DNA of 64,000 nt, taken from positions 62,001 through 126,000 of the forward strand of contig CANQCL010000003.1 of assembly GCA_947589215.1 (NCBI GenBank), written 5' to 3'. Made by a program: the position numbers and the translations under genes. The stretch is from an uncultured Clostridia bacterium. GTDB taxonomy: Bacteria; Bacillota; Clostridia; Oscillospirales; Ruminococcaceae. This document shows, piece by piece, positions 8,627 to 18,279 of this stretch (within the stretch, counting starts at the first letter, position 1; each line of letters starts with the position of its first letter). A model generated the notes under the pieces. The model saw only the letters and a program-made list of their open reading frames with translations. It searched no databases and had not been told where the DNA came from.

Positions 8627-9898
8627 ATGATTAGATTTTACAATGGAAAAATTCTCACTCTTGCCGATGGTTTTGATATAGCAGAAGATGAGGTATGGGT
8701 CGATAAGGATAAGATTTCCTTTGTGGGCGAACCAACCGCTGATATTCTCGATAGTCAAAGGTTTGAGCGTGAGATTGATTTAGAAGGCAATCTTTTGATG
8801 CCTAGCTTTAAGGACGCTCATACACATTCTGCGATGACGTTTCTTCGCTCATATGCAGACGATATGCCCTTGCAGGACTGGCTGACAAAACAGGTATTTC
8901 CAATGGAGGCTAAGCTAACGGGCGAGCATATTTATGCATTTACTAAGCTTGCGATATTAGAGTATTTGTCGAGCGGTATAACTGCGTCGTTTGATATGTA
9001 TTTCAAGCTTGACGACTATGTAAGAGCAAATATTGACGCAGGCTTTAGGACGGTAATATGCTCGTCAACTAATGATTTTGGGGGTAGTCCCGAGCAGGAC
9101 GAAGAGGACTTTTTGAAATTCAACAATACTTCTCCCTTGATTTCTTATAAGTTCGGCTGCCATGCGGAATATACTACAAAGCTTGAGACTATCAAGGGAA
9201 TAGCAAAGCTTTGCCAAAAATTCAAAGAGCCGTTTTATTCCCATAACAGCGAAACTGAAAGGGAGGTTTTAGAGTGTATTTCACGTTACAATAAAACCCC
9301 TACAGAGCTGTTTGACGATTTGGGTCTGTATGAATACGGCGGCGGAGGCTTTCACTGTGTTTATCTGAGCGAAAATGATATGAATATTTTTAAGGAAAAA
9401 GGGCTTTGGGCGATAACTAATCCGGGCTCTAACACAAAGCTTGCAAGCGGAGTTGCCGATATTTCAAAAATGCTTGATATGGGAATTAATATCGCCATAG
9501 GAACAGACGGAGCGGCGTCTAACAATGCGCTTGATATGTTTAGAGAGATGTACCTTGTTACGGGGCTTCAGAAGATTAAATATATGGACGCATCAAGCTG
9601 CCCTGCCAATGACGTTTTGTATATGGCGACGGCAGGCTCTGCTAAAGCTATGGGTCTTGATGACTGCGATGTTATAGAGAAAGGCAAGCAGGCGGATTTG
9701 GTCGTTATAGATTTAAACAAGCCGAATATGCAGCCTGTTCACAACATAACAAAAAATATAGTGTTCAGCGGTTCAAAGCAAAATGTTAAGCTTACAATGT
9801 GCGCAGGAAAAATACTTTATCATAACGGAGTATTTTATCTCGACGAAACTGAGCAGGATATCTATAAAAGAGCTAATGAAATGCTAAAAGATTTTTAG
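8627..9898 (+). CDS. Amidohydrolase of the 5-methylthioadenosine/S-adenosylhomocysteine deaminase family
   Basis: Cytosolic metal-dependent deaminase of the ATZ/TRZ-like group. The zinc ligands are visible: HTH in DAHTHSAM (residues about 64-66), a His in GCHAEYT and in the YSHNSE segment, HC in GGGFHCVY, and the catalytic Asp in AIGTDGAASNN. The small beta-sandwich formed by N- and C-terminal strands is present (ADLVVIDL, NIVFSG). Adjacent to purine nucleoside phosphorylase, which favours an adenosine-type substrate. The ATG has no close ribosome binding site; GGAGG at 8594-8598 instead fits a four-codon mini-ORF (TTG at 8606, stop at 8615), so initiation may be by coupling. Confidence 0.9.
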   Translation: MIRFYNGKILTLADGFDIAEDEVWVDKDKISFVGEPTADILDSQRFEREIDLEGNLLMPSFKDAHTHSAMTFLRSYADDMPLQDWLTKQVFPMEAKLTGEHIYAFTKLAILEYLSSGITASFDMYFKLDDYVRANIDAGFRTVICSSTNDFGGSPEQDEEDFLKFNNTSPLISYKFGCHAEYTTKLETIKGIAKLCQKFKEPFYSHNSETEREVLECISRYNKTPTELFDDLGLYEYGGGGFHCVYLSENDMNIFKEKGLWAITNPGSNTKLASGVADISKMLDMGINIAIGTDGAASNNALDMFREMYLVTGLQKIKYMDASSCPANDVLYMATAGSAKAMGLDDCDVIEKGKQADLVVIDLNKPNMQPVHNITKNIVFSGSKQNVKLTMCAGKILYHNGVFYLDETEQDIYKRANEMLKDF

Positions 9899-9964
9899 AT
9901 GTTTACTGCGCAATTTGATTTTGTTTAATTTTTATGTAATTTATCAAAAAATTAGAAAAAACAC

Positions 9965-9993
9965 TTGCAAATTAAGTTAAAAGGTGTTATAAT
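9965..9993 (+). promoter_or_regulatory. Promoter of the rimP-nusA-infB operon
   Basis: TTGCAA at 9965-9970 and TATAAT at 9988-9993 with a 17-base spacer, a good sigma-A promoter. Transcription would start near 10000, just ahead of a strong leader hairpin and about 145 bases before rimP. Confidence 0.82.
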
Positions 9994-10012
9994 CATTACA
10001 ATAGTTTTTATT

Positions 10013-10043
10013 GAAAGACTGGAAATTTGACTTCCGGTCTTTC
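10013..10043 (+). ncRNA. Leader hairpin of the rimP-nusA operon
   Basis: A 12-bp stem (GAAAGACTGGAA with TTCCGGTCTTTC, one G-U pair) closed by a 7-base loop sits in the first 45 nucleotides of the predicted transcript. Similar hairpins precede the nusA operon in many Firmicutes, and NusA is known to control its own expression by termination in some species. No strong uridine tract follows, so attenuation is inferred, not shown. Confidence 0.6.
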
Positions 10044-10145
10044 GTCTTTGTTTAGGAAGTATGTATTTTAGCGTATTTCAGTTACCGGAATCAAATCATA
10101 TTTCGGAGAAAGGTGACCTTTGCAGAGCAAAGGCGAGGTATTAAA

Positions 10146-10637
10146 ATGAATAATAAAAAATCCGGCTCGACAGTTCACAGAATTGCCGAGCTTGCAAAAC
10201 CTCTTTGCAATGAGCTGGGGCTTGAGCTTTGGGACGTCAAGTTTGAAAAAGAGGGTACAACGTGGTATTTGAGAGTGTTTATTGATAAAGACGGCGGTGT
10301 TAATATTGACGACTGCGAGAGTTTTTCAAGACCGTTTAATAAGTTGCTCGATGAAGTTGACCCTATATCTCAGTCGTATGTTTTTGAGGTTTCAGGTCCG
10401 GGACTGGGTAGACGGCTAAGAAAGCCTGAGCATTTTGAAAGGTTTATAGGCGAGAAAGTAAGAATACGTTTTATAAGGGCAAGAAACGGCGAAAAGGAAG
10501 CTGTCGGCACGCTTGTCGGGTATTCAAAGCCTAACATTACGGTTCGCTTTGACGGCTCGGAAAATGATGAAATTATTTTGCTGTCGGAATGTGCTTATGT
10601 AAAGCTGAATGATGATGAAGATTTATTTGACATATAG
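10146..10637 (+). CDS. rimP: Ribosome maturation factor RimP
   Basis: Assists 30S maturation before 16S 3'-domain assembly. Two-domain protein: N-terminal alpha/beta domain (LAKPLCNELGLELWDVKF, WYLRVFIDKDGGVNIDDCESFSR) and C-terminal SH3-like barrel (VRIRFIRARNGEKEAVGTLVGY). The ATG at 10146 gives 163 residues and matches family N-termini; an in-frame GTG at 10113 with its own GGAG is possible and would add 11 residues (the true start is not certain). First gene of the rimP-nusA operon. Confidence 0.95.
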   Translation: MNNKKSGSTVHRIAELAKPLCNELGLELWDVKFEKEGTTWYLRVFIDKDGGVNIDDCESFSRPFNKLLDEVDPISQSYVFEVSGPGLGRRLRKPEHFERFIGEKVRIRFIRARNGEKEAVGTLVGYSKPNITVRFDGSENDEIILLSECAYVKLNDDEDLFDI

Positions 10638-10657
10638 TATAAGGAGGAACAAGGAAA

Positions 10658-11713
10658 ATGAATAAGGAATTTTTTGAGGCTCTTTCACTTTTGGAAGAAG
10701 AAAACGGAATAAGCAAGGAAATCTTGATCGAGAAAATCGAGCAGGGTATTTTTAAGGCTGTAAAAAAAGATTTCCCCAATACATTTGAAGAAAACATTTC
10801 AGTTAAAATCGACTTGGAGAAAAACAGACTTAACGTGAAAATCAATAAGACTGTCGTAGAAGAGGTTGAGGACGAGGCTAATGAGATAAGTTTAGATGAC
10901 GCTCTTGAAATTTCAAAGAAGGCTAAAGTCGGTTCACAGGTGGGAATAAAGCTCAATCCTGCAAAGTTTAAAAGAATTGCGGCACAGTCTGCAAAGCAAT
11001 CGATAAGAAGCGATATAAGAGAAATTGAAAGAGAAAATATTTTGGCTCATTATCAGGATAAGGAACACGAATGTGTTTCGGCAACTGTCGTAAAGGTAGA
11101 GCCGGAAACGGGGAATGCTGTTTTGTCTATTGACGGCAGCGAGGCTTATTTGGTAAGAAATGAGCAGCTTCCTGGTGAAACGTTTCACGAGGGGGATATT
11201 ATAAAGGTTTATGTTGTAGGTATTGTAAATCCCGAAAAACGTCCTACCGTTAAAATTTCGAGAACGCATAGAAATTTGGTAAAGAGATTGTTCGAGCTTG
11301 AGGTGCCAGAGGTTTATGACGGAACAGTTGAGATTATGGGTATATCAAGAGAAGCAGGTTCAAGAAGCAAGGTTGCTGTTTGTTCTAAAAATGAAGATGT
11401 AGACGCAGTCGGTGCCTGTATAGGTCCTAAGCGTTCAAGGATCTCAGCAATCGTAAAGGAATTAAAAGGAGAGAAAATTGATATTATCCCTTACAGCGAG
11501 GATGACGCAGAGTTTATAGCCTCAGCACTTTCTCCTGCCAATGTGATCAAGGTAATTCTTGCAGAGGACGGAACAAGAGCTTGTGAGGTAATTGTTCCCG
11601 ACGACCAGCTGTCTCTTGCTATCGGAAACAGGGGACAAAATGCTAAGCTGGCTGCAAAGCTGACAGGTTACAAAATTGATATCAGCCCGGAAAATCCGAT
11701 AGAGATAGAGTAA
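10658..11713 (+). CDS. nusA: Transcription termination/antitermination factor NusA
   Basis: RNA polymerase-binding factor for pausing, termination and rRNA antitermination. Domain order: N-terminal RNAP-binding domain (1-130), S1 domain (about 135-200, [17 protein letters not shown]), KH1 and KH2 (about 205-351, with [11 protein letters not shown] and [23 protein letters not shown]). It lacks the acidic C-terminal repeats of enterobacterial NusA, as usual for Firmicutes; length 351 fits. The 75-base gap to rnpM is the largest early gap in this operon. Confidence 0.98.
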   Translation: MNKEFFEALSLLEEENGISKEILIEKIEQGIFKAVKKDFPNTFEENISVKIDLEKNRLNVKINKTVVEEVEDEANEISLDDALEISKKAKVGSQVGIKLNPAKFKRIAAQSAKQSIRSDIREIERENILAHYQDKEHECVSATVVKVEPETGNAVLSIDGSEAYLVRNEQLPGETFHEGDIIKVYVVGIVNPEKRPTVKISRTHRNLVKRLFELEVPEVYDGTVEIMGISREAGSRSKVAVCSKNEDVDAVGACIGPKRSRISAIVKELKGEKIDIIPYSEDDAEFIASALSPANVIKVILAEDGTRACEVIVPDDQLSLAIGNRGQNAKLAAKLTGYKIDISPENPIEIE

Positions 11714-11788
11714 ACATATGTAAAAGCAGACGAAATATAACTAAGAGATAAATCGTTAGTGCGGAGAGATAAAGGAAGATAGCTATAT

Positions 11789-12055
11789 ATGAAAACCAAG
11801 AAAATTCCAATGAGAATGTGTATAGGCTGCGGTGAAATGAAGCCTAAAAAAGAGCTTATACGCGTTGTAAAATCAAAAGAGGGTGAAATTTCACTCGATT
11901 TGACAGGAAAGAAGTCAGGCAGAGGTGCATATATCTGCGGAGATTTGAAATGTCTGCAAAAAGCGAGAAAATCAAGAAGACTTGAAAAAAGCTTTTCTTG
12001 TCAGATATCGAACGATATATATGACGAGATGGAAAGTGAGCTGTCAAATGAATAA
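11789..12055 (+). CDS. rnpM: YlxR family RNA-binding protein (RnpM)
   Basis: Small basic protein of 88 residues with the YlxR fold signature: RMCIGCGEMKPKKELIRVV near the N-terminus and GRGAYICGD...CLQKARK in the middle. The Bacillus homologue has been reported to bind RNase P RNA and modulate its activity. Always located between nusA and ylxQ/infB. Its last 8 bases overlap the start of ylxQ, indicating translational coupling. Confidence 0.94.
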   Translation: MKTKKIPMRMCIGCGEMKPKKELIRVVKSKEGEISLDLTGKKSGRGAYICGDLKCLQKARKSRRLEKSFSCQISNDIYDEMESELSNE

Positions 12056-12350
12056 GATAATGGGACTTTTGACAATGGCTAGGAGAGCAGGTAAGCTTTC
12101 TCTCGGAATGGATATGTGCAAGGACGCGTGCAAAAGCGGAATTTCAAAGGGTATATGTACAGCTGCTGACATTTCACCAAAAAGCCTTAAAGAAATCAAG
12201 TTTGTATGTATGAATGAAAACGTACCGCTTTATTCTCTCGGAGTAGATATGGAAACGGTCGGAGTTGAACTGGGTAAGAAGGTCGGGATAATATCGGTCA
12301 ACGACGGCGGGTTTATGAAAAAGGCAATTATTTATATGAAAGAAATTTAA
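12048..12350 (+). CDS. ylxQ: L7Ae-family ribosomal-type protein YlxQ
   Basis: A 100-residue L7Ae/L30e-like protein ([27 protein letters not shown], then [12 protein letters not shown]), the family that binds kink-turn RNAs. The ATG at 12048 is chosen because it gives the usual family N-terminus and overlaps the rnpM stop by 8 bases; an upstream in-frame start would overlap far more. Function in Firmicutes is still poorly defined. Confidence 0.93.
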   Translation: MNKIMGLLTMARRAGKLSLGMDMCKDACKSGISKGICTAADISPKSLKEIKFVCMNENVPLYSLGVDMETVGVELGKKVGIISVNDGGFMKKAIIYMKEI

Positions 12351-12393
12351 ATATATGATGATACGTACAATGTTAAGGAGGTTATTGAAACCT

Positions 12394-14913
12394 ATGGTAA
12401 AAAATTATAAACTCGGAGATCTTGCTAAGGATTTAAAAGTTACTACGGCAGATGTTGTCAAGTGTCTTGAGGGAATATCTGTAGAACCTAAAAAGGCGGT
12501 TTCATCACTCAGCCCTAAAGAGGTAACTTATGTGTTTGAGTATTTCACACAGAAAAATCAAGTCGATAGCTTTGAAGCGTATTTTACAAGCGGTGTTGTT
12601 AAAGAAGAGAAAAAGGAAAAGGAAAAGCCAAAGCCAAAGACTAAAAAGGCTGAAAAGAAGTCTGCTGTTAAGACGGAGAAAAAGTCTGTAAGCAAACCTA
12701 AAAAGGCAAAAGCGGATAATTCTGATAAAAAGAAAGAGAAACTTCCAAAGGCAGCGGTTAAGGCGGCTGAGCCTAAGAAAATGGCTGAAAAGGAAAAAGA
12801 AAAAGAAAAGAAGCCTCTGCCTCAGAAGAAAAAAACACCGCCGAAAAAGCAGGATCACGGTACAAAGCAAAAGCTTGTTTCAACCGGTTCTTCGCAGAGC
12901 GGAGTAACCGTTTCAAAGGGAGAAGTAAAGCACTCTAACACCAAGACTGTTGATACAAGGGGAAGCTATGTAAACCTTGATAAATACAACGAGAAGTATG
13001 ACACTCTTGCCGAAACAAAGTCAGGCAGGGGAAGGGATAACTATACCAAAAAGCAGAAGATAAAGCAGAAGTCTCAGCAATACAGAAAACAGCGGAAGTC
13101 TAACAAGGTTGAAACAGAAGCTCAGAAGCTTAAAAGGCTGGAGCTTGAGCGTGCAAGAAAACAGCAGCTCAAGGTTTCTATCCCTGACGAGATAACTGTA
13201 TCAGAGCTTGCTTCGAGATTAAAGGTCGTTGCAACTGAGGTTATCAAGAAGCTTATGGGTCTTGGAATAATGGCTTCTATTAACGAGGTCGTTGACTTTG
13301 ACACTGCATCACTTGTTGCAGAAGAGCTTGGTGCTAAGGTTGAAAAGGAAGTTCACATAACTATTGAGGAACGTCTTATTGTTGATGAAGAGGATAAGGA
13401 AGAGGATTTAGTTGAGAGATGCCCGGTAGTAGTTGTTATGGGACACGTCGATCACGGTAAAACATCAATTCTTGACAGAATCCGCAACGCACACGTTACG
13501 GACTCTGAGGCAGGCGGAATCACACAGCATATCGGCGCATATCAGGTTATGTGCAACGGTAAGCCTATTACATTCCTTGACACTCCCGGACACGAGGCGT
13601 TCACAGCTATGAGACTAAGAGGGGCGCAGGCTACTGATATTGCTATATTGGTTGTTGCGGCAGACGATGGCGTTATGCCTCAGACTGTTGAAGCTATAAA
13701 CCACGCAAAGGCGGCAGGGGTATCTATAATTGTCGCTATAAATAAGATGGATAAAGAGGGCGCAAACCCAGACAGAATAAAGCAGGAATTGACTGAGCAT
13801 GAAATTCTTTGCGAGGAATGGGGCGGAGACGTTATCTGCGTTCCTGTATCTGCGGTTACAGGAATGGGAATTGATGAGCTTTTGGAAAACATTTTGCTTG
13901 TTGCAGAGGTCAAAGAGCTTAAAGCCAATCCGAACAGGTTGGGAAAAGGAACCGTTATCGAGGCTAAGCTTGATAAGGGCAGAGGTCCTGTTGCAACTAT
14001 ACTTGTTCAGAATGGAACGCTTAATTTGGGAGATATTATTATAGCGGGAACTGCTGTCGGAAGAGTCAGAACAATGAAAAACGACAAGGGCGAGGAGATA
14101 AAGTCGGCAGGACCTTCAACTCCTGTTGAGATAACAGGTTTGGGCGAAGTTCCCGACGCCGGAGACGCTTTTAACGTTGTTGCAGACGAAAAGCTTGCAA
14201 GAGAGCTTGCAGAGCAGAGAAAGCATCAGGCAAAGGAAGAGATATTCGGACAGTATCAAAAGGTTACTTTAGAAAACCTGTTCAGCCAGATCACAGAGGG
14301 AGAAAGAAAAGAGCTTCCTATCATTGTTAAGGCGGACGTTCAGGGTTCAGTTGAGGCTGTCAAGCAATCATTAGAAAAAATCTCAAACGACGAGGTAAGA
14401 GTTAAGGTTATACACGGCGCTGTTGGTGCTGTTTCAGAGGGCGACGTTATGTTGGCTGCTGCATCAAACGCAATTATCGTTGGATTTAATGTACGCCCCG
14501 ACCCTATCGCTAAGGACAGCGCAGAGCGTGACGGAGTTGACATTCGTCTTTACAGAATTATCTACGACGCAATCGAGGAGATAGAGGACGCTATGAAGGG
14601 TATGCTTGCGCCTAAATACCGTGAGGTCGAGGCTGCCCGTGTAGAGGTAAGACAGGTTTACAAGATTTCTAATGTCGGTCAGGTTGCGGGCTGTTATGTG
14701 CTGTCGGGAAAAGTAGGCAGAAACAACGAAATAAGAGTCGTTCGTGATGGTATCGTTATAGCTGAGGATAAGATGGCAAGTCTGAAAAGGTTTAAAGACG
14801 ACGTTAAAGAGGTTTCAGAAGGGTATGAATGCGGTATATCTCTTGAGAAATTTTCCGATATTAAAGAGGGAGATATTTTAGAAGCTTTTTATATGGAAGA
14901 GTACAGAGACTAG
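12394..14913 (+). CDS. infB: Translation initiation factor IF-2
   Basis: GTPase that brings fMet-tRNA to the 30S subunit. The N-terminal IF2_N motif ([18 protein letters not shown]) is followed by a long Lys/Glu/Pro-rich linker (about 70-240), a second IF2_N module (about 265-320), the GTPase domain (G1 [10 protein letters not shown]3 DTPGHEAF, G4 NKMD), then domains II, III and IV. AAGGAGG at 12375-12381 precedes the ATG at 12394; an earlier in-frame ATG at 12355 would add 13 residues unlike the family. Product about 839 residues. The low-complexity linker creates long false frames on the opposite strand. Confidence 0.97.
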   Translation: MVKNYKLGDLAKDLKVTTADVVKCLEGISVEPKKAVSSLSPKEVTYVFEYFTQKNQVDSFEAYFTSGVVKEEKKEKEKPKPKTKKAEKKSAVKTEKKSVSKPKKAKADNSDKKKEKLPKAAVKAAEPKKMAEKEKEKEKKPLPQKKKTPPKKQDHGTKQKLVSTGSSQSGVTVSKGEVKHSNTKTVDTRGSYVNLDKYNEKYDTLAETKSGRGRDNYTKKQKIKQKSQQYRKQRKSNKVETEAQKLKRLELERARKQQLKVSIPDEITVSELASRLKVVATEVIKKLMGLGIMASINEVVDFDTASLVAEELGAKVEKEVHITIEERLIVDEEDKEEDLVERCPVVVVMGHVDHGKTSILDRIRNAHVTDSEAGGITQHIGAYQVMCNGKPITFLDTPGHEAFTAMRLRGAQATDIAILVVAADDGVMPQTVEAINHAKAAGVSIIVAINKMDKEGANPDRIKQELTEHEILCEEWGGDVICVPVSAVTGMGIDELLENILLVAEVKELKANPNRLGKGTVIEAKLDKGRGPVATILVQNGTLNLGDIIIAGTAVGRVRTMKNDKGEEIKSAGPSTPVEITGLGEVPDAGDAFNVVADEKLARELAEQRKHQAKEEIFGQYQKVTLENLFSQITEGERKELPIIVKADVQGSVEAVKQSLEKISNDEVRVKVIHGAVGAVSEGDVMLAAASNAIIVGFNVRPDPIAKDSAERDGVDIRLYRIIYDAIEEIEDAMKGMLAPKYREVEAARVEVRQVYKISNVGQVAGCYVLSGKVGRNNEIRVVRDGIVIAEDKMASLKRFKDDVKEVSEGYECGISLEKFSDIKEGDILEAFYMEEYRD

Positions 14914-14987
14914 CGTAAAAATACTTAATTCAGACCTACTAATCTTTACAGCAGGCGTATATATAAAAACTTTAAGGAGAATACAAA

Positions 14988-15368
14988 TTGGCAGGTTACA
15001 AACCAAGAAGATTATCTGAGGATATAAGAAGGATTATTTCAGGTAAAATAAGAGATTTAAAGGATCCGAGAATCAATAACAACGGTATGATTACAATTGT
15101 TCGCTGCGATGTTTCAAACGATATCTCATACTGCAAGGTTTATGTTTCATCTTACGAGGGATTTGAAAAGGCAAAAGAAGCCGTTAAAGGCTTTGAGTCG
15201 GCGTCCGGACTTTTAAAGCGTGAAATTTCTAATGTTCTCAGGCTGAGAAAATGTCCCGAACTGGAATTTGTCGCTGATAATTCTATTGAACATTCTATAA
15301 AAATCAACAAGATTTTAAAGGACATTTCAAGTGATAAATCAAATTATGATGACGACAGCGAGAAATAA
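14988..15368 (+). CDS. rbfA: Ribosome-binding factor A
   Basis: Cold-shock-associated 30S maturation factor. KH-like fold visible in RRLSEDIRRIISGKIRDLKDPRI and SYCKVYVSS, ending with a disordered acidic tail; 126 residues. The start is TTG at 14988 preceded by AAGGAG, giving MAGYKPRRLSEDI, a standard RbfA N-terminus. Lies between infB and nrnA. Confidence 0.96.
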   Translation: MAGYKPRRLSEDIRRIISGKIRDLKDPRINNNGMITIVRCDVSNDISYCKVYVSSYEGFEKAKEAVKGFESASGLLKREISNVLRLRKCPELEFVADNSIEHSIKINKILKDISSDKSNYDDDSEK

Positions 15369-15427
15369 TTATACGTTGGATTATGTTAAAAACAATTGAG
15401 TGATTTCCGCAAAGGAGTGACATACAG

Positions 15428-16384
15428 GTGGATTTTTCAAAGATTAAAAGCTTTTTGGAAAGCGACGAATGTGATAATGTAACGATTTTAACGCACAAAA
15501 GTCCCGACGGCGATACCTTAGGCGGAGGTTTTGCACTATGCTATCTGCTTAGGGATATGGGAAAGAAAGCTAATGTTTTAAATAACGAGCCTTTCCCAAA
15601 AAAGTATAAAGAGTTTATGTACCCTAATTACAAGCCTATGGATTTTGAAGAAAAGTGCGTTATTGCGGTAGACATCGCCAGCTTAGAGCTGTTAGGCGAT
15701 AATTTGTCTGAGTACAAAAAAGAGGGAAAAGTCGATCTTTGTATAGATCACCATATGACAAATAAAAAATATGCGAAGCTGTATTATATTGATAATGATT
15801 CTGCTGCCGCTTGCCAGACATTATATGAGCTGATGAAATATATGGAAAGACCTATAACAAAGCTTATTGCGACTTGTCTTTATATTGGCATCGCGACAGA
15901 CACCGGATGCTTTAAGTTTGAAAGCGTTTCGCCTAAAACACATATGATAGCGGCTGAGCTTATTTCATACGGCATAAATCACGGATACTTAAACCGTATG
16001 ATGTTTGATGTTAAGCCAAGAGGTGTAATTAAGGTCGAGCAGGAGGTTTTAAGAAATTTAAAATTCTGCTTTGATGACAGATGCGCTATTGAATTTGTGC
16101 CAAAGGCTCTTATAGACAACAGCGGTGTAGAGTCTGCCGAGTTTGAGGAATTAGCGACAATTCCTCTCACAGTTGAGGGTGTTGAAGTCGGCATAACCAT
16201 TAAAGAAAAGGGTGAAAACGATTATAAGCTGTCGGTAAGGACTACCGATAAGCACGACGCCTGCGCATTTTGCAAAAGCTTTGGCGGCGGAGGTCATCTT
16301 CGTGCTGCCGGCTGTCAGATAAGCGGAACATTTGACGAGGTTATGAAAAAGATAACAGACAGAGCCGCTGAGATGTTTGAATAA
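15428..16384 (+). CDS. nrnA: DHH-family oligoribonuclease/pAp phosphatase NrnA
   Basis: Degrades very short RNAs and 3'-phosphoadenosine 5'-phosphate. DHH domain motifs: HKSPDGDTLG (residues 23-31), VDIA (Asp82), DHH at 107-109, and GIATDTGCF; the C-terminal DHHA1 domain ends with GGGGHLRAAGC. Length 318 is typical. The start is GTG at 15428 with AAGGAG upstream. Followed at once by truB. Confidence 0.95.
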   Translation: MDFSKIKSFLESDECDNVTILTHKSPDGDTLGGGFALCYLLRDMGKKANVLNNEPFPKKYKEFMYPNYKPMDFEEKCVIAVDIASLELLGDNLSEYKKEGKVDLCIDHHMTNKKYAKLYYIDNDSAAACQTLYELMKYMERPITKLIATCLYIGIATDTGCFKFESVSPKTHMIAAELISYGINHGYLNRMMFDVKPRGVIKVEQEVLRNLKFCFDDRCAIEFVPKALIDNSGVESAEFEELATIPLTVEGVEVGITIKEKGENDYKLSVRTTDKHDACAFCKSFGGGGHLRAAGCQISGTFDEVMKKITDRAAEMFE

Positions 16385-16394
16385 TCATAAAGCT

Positions 16395-17297
16395 ATGGAT
16401 AAAGAATTAAACGGAATTATTGTTATAAACAAACCGAAAGGCTTTACGTCCTTTGATGTTATTGCAAAGCTGAGAGTAATCCTTCATATCAAAAGACTGG
16501 GGCACGCAGGAACACTGGACCCTATGGCTACGGGAGTGTTGCCTGTTTTTGTCGGCAAGGCGACAAAAGCTTGCGACATTTTGCCTAACAATGAAAAGAG
16601 CTATAAGGCAGGATTTAAGCTAGGTATAAAAACTGATACTCAGGATATTACAGGCAAAATCATTTTTGAGGAAAAGTCAGACATCAGTTTTGACAGGCTA
16701 AAAGAAAATGTCAAGGCGTTTTTAGGCGAAACAGAACAGCTTCCTCCGATGTATTCGGCAGTATCAATAGGCGGAAAGCGTCTTTATGAGCTTGCACGAG
16801 AGGGTAAAGAGATAGAGAGAAAGCCGAGAAAGATAAATGTCAAAAGAATAGAAGTTACTGAGTTTGATGAGGCTTCGCAAACGGGAGAATTAGAGATATA
16901 CTGCTCTAAGGGAACTTATATAAGAACCATAATCCACGATTTGGGTGAGTCTCTCGGTACTGGAGGAGTTTTAACATCGCTTGAGAGAACATCATCAAGC
17001 GGGTATGATATTTCTCAAAGCCATACGATTGACGAGGTTAAGTCGCTTATAGAAAGCGGTAAAGGCATTGAGGGGATTATGTACCCTATTGAAAGTGCAT
17101 TTAAGATGTATGAAAGAGTCGTTTTAAATCAAAAGCATACAAGACTATATAAAAACGGCGTAAAGCTAAGACTAGAACAGGTTATGGCAAAGGGCGGAAA
17201 TACATATCGTGTGTACGGAAGTGATAATGAGTTTTTAGGTCTGGCTTTTGCAGACAACAAAACAAATGAATTTGTTATAAAAAAGAATTTCTTTTAA
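16395..17297 (+). CDS. truB: tRNA pseudouridine(55) synthase TruB
   Basis: Makes the universal pseudouridine at tRNA position 55. Catalytic Asp lies in GHAGTLDPMATGVL; KSYKAGFKLG, YSAVSIGGKRLYELAREG and SKGTYIRTI are further family motifs, followed by a C-terminal PUA-like region. ATG at 16395 is preferred (300 residues, MDKELNGIIVINKPKG); an in-frame TTG at 16377 that overlaps nrnA would add six residues. Neither has a strong ribosome binding site, suggesting coupling to nrnA. Confidence 0.96.
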   Translation: MDKELNGIIVINKPKGFTSFDVIAKLRVILHIKRLGHAGTLDPMATGVLPVFVGKATKACDILPNNEKSYKAGFKLGIKTDTQDITGKIIFEEKSDISFDRLKENVKAFLGETEQLPPMYSAVSIGGKRLYELAREGKEIERKPRKINVKRIEVTEFDEASQTGELEIYCSKGTYIRTIIHDLGESLGTGGVLTSLERTSSSGYDISQSHTIDEVKSLIESGKGIEGIMYPIESAFKMYERVVLNQKHTRLYKNGVKLRLEQVMAKGGNTYRVYGSDNEFLGLAFADNKTNEFVIKKNFF

Positions 17298-17349
17298 GCT
17301 GAGATTTTGAATGTAAACTAATTCGGTTCTTGGCAAAGGGATTGATATT

Positions 17350-18279
17350 ATGATTTTGGACATTACAAAAAGCAGTAATGCTTTTAAGAATAAAACAGCT
17401 GTAACAATGGGGATATTCGACGGAGTGCACAGAGGGCATCAGACTGTTATTAATACCGCTTGTGAGTTTAAAAGGCAGGGTTTAGATGTTGTATTGTTCA
17501 CGTTTAAAACAGATACCGTCACCACAAAGGGCAGAGGACATATAGAAATGCTTTTATCTGACGATTTGAAAAAAGAGCATTTTGAGAGATTGGGAGTTGA
17601 CTATATATATTCCCCTGCATTTGATGAAATGAAGAATATGACAGCAAGACAGTTTGTTGAACAGGTATTATATAAAAAGCTGAATGCAGAGGTCGTTGTC
17701 TGCGGAGAGGATTTTCGGTTCGGAAAGGGAGCAAAAGGAGACGCAGAAAAATTAAAATTGCTGTGTGAGAAGTTTCATATAAAGACAGTTATAGTCAAGC
17801 AGGCGAAGTATGAGGGCAGAAAGATAAGCTCTTCAGATATAAGAGACTGCATAAGGTGTGGAGAAATTAAAAGGGCAAACGAGATGCTTGGGTACAATTA
17901 TTATTACAAGCTGCCTGTTCTGCACGGTAACGAAATAGGCAGAACTCTTGACTTTCCGACGATAAATCAAGAGATCACAAAAGGACATATATTACCTAAG
18001 TTCGGGGTTTATATTACCCGAACAAAGATAAATGGCAAATGGCATAACAGTATTTCAAATATCGGTGTAAAACCAACAGTTGAGGTAAGGTTTGCGCCGT
18101 TGATTGAGACGAATATCCTTGACTTTGAGGGCGATGTATACGGACAAGTTGCAGAGGTCGAGCTTATTTGTTTTTTAAGACCGGAGAGGAAATTTGAAGG
18201 TGTTGATGAGCTAAAAAGACAGGTCAAGTCTGATATAAATAAAACAAGAGAATTTTTTAAACATTGGGAGGATTTATAA
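17350..18279 (+). CDS. ribF: Bifunctional riboflavin kinase/FAD synthetase
   Basis: Converts riboflavin to FMN and FAD. N-terminal FAD synthetase domain has the nucleotidyltransferase motif [11 protein letters not shown] and [10 protein letters not shown]; the C-terminal flavokinase domain has [10 protein letters not shown] and the GVY...NIGVKPTVE stretch. Length 309 is standard. The stop codon overlaps the gltX start by one base. Confidence 0.97.
   Translation: MILDITKSSNAFKNKTAVTMGIFDGVHRGHQTVINTACEFKRQGLDVVLFTFKTDTVTTKGRGHIEMLLSDDLKKEHFERLGVDYIYSPAFDEMKNMTARQFVEQVLYKKLNAEVVVCGEDFRFGKGAKGDAEKLKLLCEKFHIKTVIVKQAKYEGRKISSSDIRDCIRCGEIKRANEMLGYNYYYKLPVLHGNEIGRTLDFPTINQEITKGHILPKFGVYITRTKINGKWHNSISNIGVKPTVEVRFAPLIETNILDFEGDVYGQVAEVELICFLRPERKFEGVDELKRQVKSDINKTREFFKHWEDL

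Noticed and set aside
12505-12870. A 121-residue Leu/Arg/Phe-rich frame on the minus strand
   Set aside because: It is the mirror of the Lys/Glu-rich linker of infB, low complexity, with no ribosome site or promoter.
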